NCBI RefSeq assembly: GCF_000718635.1
Contig: NZ_JOBF01000003.1
Coordinates: 496,001-560,000 of the forward strand
DNA from: Streptomyces varsoviensis
GTDB taxonomy: Bacteria; Actinomycetota; Actinomycetes; Streptomycetales; Streptomycetaceae
DNA length: 64,000 bases
Direction of reading: 5' to 3'
The translations under genes and the position numbers were made by a program. Positions 60,569 to 64,000 of the stretch are shown piece after piece. The number at the start of each line of letters is the position of its first letter. Position 1 is the first letter of the stretch. The notes below the pieces were generated by a model. It did not search any database and was not told where the DNA came from. It saw nothing but the letters and a program-made list of their open reading frames with translations.

Positions 60569-62005
60569 TCAGAAGGGCTTGAACTCGTCGAACTCCTGCT
60601 CCGCCTCGTCCCGGGCCGCTTCGCGGTCCCGGCGGCGCTGCGCGGCGGGGCGCGGCGCCTCCATGCGGTGGTCCTCGCCGCGGCGGCCGAGCATCTCCGC
60701 GCCGGCGGCCATGGTCGGCTCCCAGTCGAAGACGACGGAGTCCTCGTCGCTGCCGATGGCGACGCCGTCACCGGCGCGGGCGCCCGCTTCGAGCAGGGCG
60801 TCCTCGACGCCGAGGCGGTTGAGCCGGTCGGCGAGGTAGCCGACGGCCTCGTCGTTGTTGAAGTCGGTCTGGCGCACCCAGCGCTCCGGCTTCTCGCCGC
60901 GCACCCGGAAGATGCCGTCCTCGTCGGCGGCGACCGTGAAGCCCGCGTCGTCGACGGCCTTCGGGCGGATGACGATGCGGGTCGCCGCCTCCTTGGGCTT
61001 GGCGGCGCGCGCCTCGGCCACGATGCCCGCGAGCGCGAAGGACAGCTCCTTCAGGCCCAGCCGGGAGACGGCGGACACCTCGAAGATCTGGAAGCCGCGG
61101 GCCTCCAGCTCGGGCCGGATGATGTCGGCGAGGTCCTTGCCGTCGGGGATGTCGACCTTGTTGAGGACGACGAGCCGCGGCCGGTCCTCCAGACCGCCGT
61201 ACTCCGCCAGCTCCGCCTCGATCTGGTCCAGGTCGGAGAGCGGGTCGCGGTCGGACTCCAGGGTCGCCGTGTCCAGTACGTGCACGAGCACCGAGCAGCG
61301 CTCGACGTGGCGCAGGAACTCCAGGCCGAGGCCCTTGCCCTGGCTGGCGCCGGGGATGAGGCCGGGCACGTCCGCGATGGTGTAGACGGTCGAACCGGCC
61401 GTCACCACGCCGAGGTTGGGCACCAGGGTGGTGAAGGGGTAGTCGGCGATCTTCGGCTTGGCGGCCGAGAGCACCGAGATCAGCGAGGACTTCCCGGCGC
61501 TGGGGAAGCCGACGAGCGCGACGTCCGCGACGGTCTTGAGCTCCAGGGTCACGTCGCCGGCGTCGCCGGGCTCGCCGAGGAGAGCGAAGCCGGGGGCCTT
61601 GCGGCGGGCGGAGGCCAGCGCGGCGTTGCCGAGGCCGCCGCGGCCGCCCTGGGCGGCGACGAAGGTGGTGCCCTCGCCGACCAGGTCGGCGAGGATCTCG
61701 CCGTTCTTGTCGAGTACGACGGTGCCGTCCGGGACGGGCAGGACGAGGTCGCCGCCGTCCTTGCCGGAGCGGTTGCCGCCCTCGCCGGGCTTGCCGTTGG
61801 TGGCCTTGCGGTGCGGGCTGTGGTGGTAGTCCAGGAGGGTGGTGACCGACTGGTCGACGACCAGGATCACATCGCCGCCCCGTCCGCCGTTGCCGCCGTC
61901 CGGGCCGCCGAGCGGCTTGAACTTCTCACGGTGGACGGAGGCGCAGCCGTGGCCTCCGTTACCCGCGGCGACATGCAGTTCGACGCGGTCCACGAAGGTG
62001 GTCAT
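60569..62005 (-). CDS. obg: GTPase Obg/CgtA
   Basis: Protein of 478 aa. The Gly-rich Obg fold ([34 protein letters not shown]) spans residues 1-155. The G domain has [13 protein letters not shown], the switch region [19 protein letters not shown] and NKVDIPDG. The C-terminal OCT domain spans about 345-425, then a charged tail. It acts in 50S maturation and stress control; in streptomycetes it influences aerial development. Last gene of the rplU-rpmA-obg operon, after a 127-nt gap with a hairpin. Confidence 0.97.
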   Translation of the reverse strand: MTTFVDRVELHVAAGNGGHGCASVHREKFKPLGGPDGGNGGRGGDVILVVDQSVTTLLDYHHSPHRKATNGKPGEGGNRSGKDGGDLVLPVPDGTVVLDKNGEILADLVGEGTTFVAAQGGRGGLGNAALASARRKAPGFALLGEPGDAGDVTLELKTVADVALVGFPSAGKSSLISVLSAAKPKIADYPFTTLVPNLGVVTAGSTVYTIADVPGLIPGASQGKGLGLEFLRHVERCSVLVHVLDTATLESDRDPLSDLDQIEAELAEYGGLEDRPRLVVLNKVDIPDGKDLADIIRPELEARGFQIFEVSAVSRLGLKELSFALAGIVAEARAAKPKEAATRIVIRPKAVDDAGFTVAADEDGIFRVRGEKPERWVRQTDFNNDEAVGYLADRLNRLGVEDALLEAGARAGDGVAIGSDEDSVVFDWEPTMAAGAEMLGRRGEDHRMEAPRPAAQRRRDREAARDEAEQEFDEFKPF

Positions 62006-62052
62006 GACGGTTGCCTCCAGATAAGGACGGAATTGTTCTCTGTACTAACACG

Positions 62053-62103
62053 CCGAGGGCGGACCCGCTTCCCCGTCGCCGGGAAAGCCTGGTCCGCCCT
62101 CGG
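62053..62103 (-). terminator. 13-bp stem between rpmA and obg
   Basis: CCGAGGGCGGACC (62053-62065) pairs perfectly with GGTCCGCCCTCGG (62091-62103) with a 25-nt loop. On the coding strand it lies about 30 nt after rpmA and lacks a U-tract after the stem. It is more likely a partial terminator or processing/stability element that lowers obg relative to the two ribosomal genes. Confidence 0.55.
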
Positions 62104-62132
62104 AAAAAGGTGCTGGGTCGTGCCGAAGCTGA

Positions 62133-62390
62133 TTACTCAGCGATCGGGACGATGTTCACTACCTTGCGGCCACGGTGCGTGCCGAACTGCACCGCACCGG
62201 CGGCCAGCGCGAACAGGGTGTCGTCGCCGCCGCGACCGACGCCCGAGCCCGGGTGGAAGTGGGTGCCGCGCTGGCGGACCAGGATCTCGCCGGCGTTGAC
62301 GGCCTGGCCGCCGAAGCGCTTGACGCCGAGCCGCTGGGCGTTGGAGTCGCGACCGTTCCGAGTGGACGATGCGCCCTTCTTGTGTGCCAT
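62133..62390 (-). CDS. rpmA: 50S ribosomal protein L27
   Basis: Protein of 85 aa, full length: [34 protein letters not shown] and the ending VVNIVPIAE. Its N-terminus starts directly with AHKKG, without the cleavable extension seen in Firmicutes. 14 nt after rplU. Confidence 0.98.
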   Translation of the reverse strand: MAHKKGASSTRNGRDSNAQRLGVKRFGGQAVNAGEILVRQRGTHFHPGSGVGRGGDDTLFALAAGAVQFGTHRGRKVVNIVPIAE

Positions 62391-62404
62391 GTGTCCTCAG
62401 TCCC

Positions 62405-62725
62405 TTACTTCGCAGCCGCGTCGATGCCGGTGATCTTGATCGCCGTGTACTGCTGGCGGTGACCGATCCGCTTCCGGTAGCCGGTCTTGTTCTTGTACTT
62501 CAGGATGTCGATCTTGGCACCCTTGTGGTGGTCCACGATCTCGGCCTGGACCTTGACGCCGGCCAGCACCCACGGGTCGCTGGTGACCGCGTCGCCGTCG
62601 ACGACGAGCAGCGTCGAGAGCTCGACCGCGTCGCCAACCTTGCCGGTGGAAATCTTGTCGACCTCAAGGACGTCGCCGACAGCAACCTTGTGCTGCCGAC
62701 CGCCGCTACGCACGATTGCGTACAC
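62405..62725 (-). CDS. rplU: 50S ribosomal protein L21
   Basis: Protein of 106 aa: [20 protein letters not shown] and [20 protein letters not shown] are typical of bL21. GTG start at 62725. First gene of the rplU-rpmA-obg operon, with an untranslated leader of about 150 nt if the promoter at 62884-62913 is used. Confidence 0.98.
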   Translation of the reverse strand: MYAIVRSGGRQHKVAVGDVLEVDKISTGKVGDAVELSTLLVVDGDAVTSDPWVLAGVKVQAEIVDHHKGAKIDILKYKNKTGYRKRIGHRQQYTAIKITGIDAAAK

Positions 62726-62883
62726 GCGGATCTCACTCTCTCGCTAGTAAACGGGACCTCTGATGCCAGCCGCTCACACGGTCCGCGAACGGTCCGTGAG
62801 ATCCGAATGGACGAGCGGCCTCTCCCGGCGGGGCCGGAAGGGATGTGCTCAGGGGTTTGGCGCGTTGCACACGCCGACGGTCC

Positions 62884-62913
62884 AGAGTACGGGGCCCTTG
62901 ACCATGGGGTCAA
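62884..62913 (-). promoter_or_regulatory. Predicted promoter of rplU-rpmA-obg
   Basis: On the minus strand TTGACC (62913-62908) and TACTCT (62889-62884) are 18 nt apart, a good vegetative promoter in the 258-nt gap between rne and rplU. It implies transcription starting near 62876. Confidence 0.6.
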
Positions 62914-62983
62914 ACCGGTCCCCCGCGGCCGGCCCCGGCCCGTACGCCCTCGCGTACGAGCCGGGGCCGGCCGCCTCGCCTGC

Positions 62984-64000
62984 TCAGTCCTCGGCGGAAG
63001 CCGAGACGGAGGACTGCGGCTGCTCCGCCGCCGCGGCCTTCTTGGCCGTCGTCTTCTTGGCGGCCGTCTTCTTCGCCGTCGCCGTCGCCGCCGTCTTCTT
63101 GGCCGCGGTCTTCTTGGCGGCCGTCTTCTTCGCGGGCGCCTTCTTGGCCGTGGTCTTCTTGACGGCGGTCTTCTTCGCCGTGGTGGCCTTCTTACGGGCC
63201 GTCTTCTTGGCCGGAGCCGCTTCCTCGGCGTCGGCATCGGCACCGGCAACGGCGTCGGCATCGGCGGCTACGGACGGCTCTTCGGCCGCCTCGGCGGGCG
63301 TCGCCTGTTCGGCGACCGGCTCGACCTGCTCGACCTGCTCGGCGGCCTTGGCCTCCGGCTCCTGCGCGGGGGCGCTGACCACGACCACCGCGGCGTCCTC
63401 GGCGCCCGTCGGCGGCCCCGCCGGGGCGGTCGCCTTGCGGGTCACCCGACGACGCGTACGTACCGGCTTCGGCTCGGCGGCGGGCTCGGCGTCCTGCGGG
63501 ACGACGGGCTCGGGGGCGGTCTCGGCGACGGGCGCGGCGGTGACCTCGGCGGCGGGCTCGGGCTCGCTCGCCGGGGCGGTCGCCTTGCGGCTCACCGGCT
63601 CGGCGACCGGCTCCGGCGCGGCCACGCTGGACACGGCCTCCGCCTCGGCCTCCGGCTTCGGCGGGCCCGCCGGGGCGGACACCTTGCGGGTCACCCGGCG
63701 ACGCCCACGGCCGCGGCCGCGCGACTCGGCGGCCGCCTGCGCCTCGGCCGGGCTGCCGAACCACTCGTCGTCCGCCTCGACGGCGGGCCGCAGCTCGGCC
63801 TCCGTCACCGCGACGGGCTCCAGCTCGGGCCGCGCCTGGGGCTCTGCCTCGGCCTCCTCCGCGGCCACGGCCGCCGGCTCGTCCGCGAGCGGCTGCTCGT
63901 GGTCGTGGGCGTGGTCGTGCTCGTGATCGCGCTCATGGTCGTGCTCGTGGTCGTGGTGCTGGGCGCCGCCCGCGGACTTGCCCTTCTTCTTGCCGCGCTT
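62984..64000 (-). CDS. rne: Ribonuclease E/G, C-terminal tail (partial)
   Basis: Only the last 338 codons are in the window; the upstream part runs off the right edge. The visible part has no catalytic domain. It starts KRGKKKGKSAGGAQ, then a His-rich stretch (HHDHEHDHERDHEHDHAHDH), then Ala/Glu/Pro-rich sequence with four Arg-rich blocks (GRGRGRRRVTRKVSAPAG, RTRRRVTRKATAPAG), and a Lys/Ala/Thr-rich end (KKTAAKKTAAKKTAA) like a histone H1 tail. RNase ES of streptomycetes has long disordered arms, and position before rplU-rpmA-obg fits. The assignment rests on position and tail type. Confidence 0.8.
   Translation of the reverse strand, partial: KRGKKKGKSAGGAQHHDHEHDHERDHEHDHAHDHEQPLADEPAAVAAEEAEAEPQARPELEPVAVTEAELRPAVEADDEWFGSPAEAQAAAESRGRGRGRRRVTRKVSAPAGPPKPEAEAEAVSSVAAPEPVAEPVSRKATAPASEPEPAAEVTAAPVAETAPEPVVPQDAEPAAEPKPVRTRRRVTRKATAPAGPPTGAEDAAVVVVSAPAQEPEAKAAEQVEQVEPVAEQATPAEAAEEPSVAADADAVAGADADAEEAAPAKKTARKKATTAKKTAVKKTTAKKAPAKKTAAKKTAAKKTAATATAKKTAAKKTTAKKAAAAEQPQSSVSASAED

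Overview
The window is a contiguous piece of a high-GC actinobacterial chromosome, almost certainly a Streptomyces or close relative. The evidence is the very GC-rich third codon positions, frequent GTG starts, and the core-gene order hrcA-dnaJ, hemW, lepA-rpsT-holA, comEA-comEC, leuS, rsfS-LCP-nadD, proA/proB and obg-rpmA-rplU-rne, which is the arrangement I know from the SCO2546-SCO2600 interval of S. coelicolor. I see no rRNA operon, CRISPR array, insertion sequence, phage module or biosynthetic cluster. Most of the window is ordinary core chromosome with small accessory insertions. Comparisons to S. coelicolor come from memory, not from a search.

Layout. Positions 1-11.4 kb hold the N-terminus of a mycothiol-dependent formaldehyde dehydrogenase, a secreted HAD phosphatase, then on the minus strand rnz, a HIT protein, a lipoprotein, rsmE and nitronate monooxygenase, and the heat-shock pair hrcA-dnaJ with a CIRCE operator. 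These are followed by an MBL-fold protein, a DUF3097 protein with TOPRIM-like motifs, and hemW. From 11.6 to 18.9 kb lies a signalling module: a SpoIIE phosphatase with an RsbW-like kinase domain faces a soluble hybrid histidine kinase with about eight HAMP units, which is coupled to a single-REC response regulator. The architecture is that of osaC/osaA/osaB of S. coelicolor. From 19 to 26 kb are a long-chain acyl-CoA ligase, a small secreted protein, lepA, rpsT and holA.

From 26 to 37.6 kb are a divergent VOC-dioxygenase/GntR-regulator pair with an AT-rich putative operator, a frameshifted gene remnant, comEC-comEA, degV, a coiled-coil membrane protein, and leuS. Upstream of leuS I find an unannotated 12-codon leader ORF with three consecutive leucine codons, followed by a hairpin with a U-rich tail. 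This is the layout of ribosome-mediated attenuation, and the leader may be translated from a leaderless transcript. From 37.7 to 46.4 kb are a sedolisin-type secreted peptidase, a translationally coupled pair (six-helix cytochrome-b-like membrane protein plus a NuoF-like flavoprotein fused to a ferredoxin), two identical tRNA-Ala(GGC) genes, a multicopper oxidase, two tiny coupled ORFs and a degraded regulator.

From 46.4 to 64 kb are a histidine phosphatase with a CTG start, rsfS, an LCP-family protein (positional counterpart of S. coelicolor PdtA), nadD, two single-helix mini-proteins, an M48 protease, two membrane proteins sharing an N-terminal motif, proA, a small conserved protein, proB, a CDP-glycerol-transferase-like membrane protein with a Crp-like box upstream, and the obg-rpmA-rplU operon behind a strong promoter, then the C-terminal tail of RNase E/G.

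Functional themes are translation and RNA maturation (rnz, rsmE, lepA, rpsT, leuS, rsfS, rpmA, rplU, obg, rne), protein quality control (hrcA, dnaJ, M48, S53), wall or anionic-glycan assembly (LCP, CDP-glycerol transferase), proline synthesis, and stress signalling. The candidates most worth following are the leuS leader, the paralogous motif family at 52-54 kb, the membrane/NuoF/ferredoxin unit and the DUF3097 protein.
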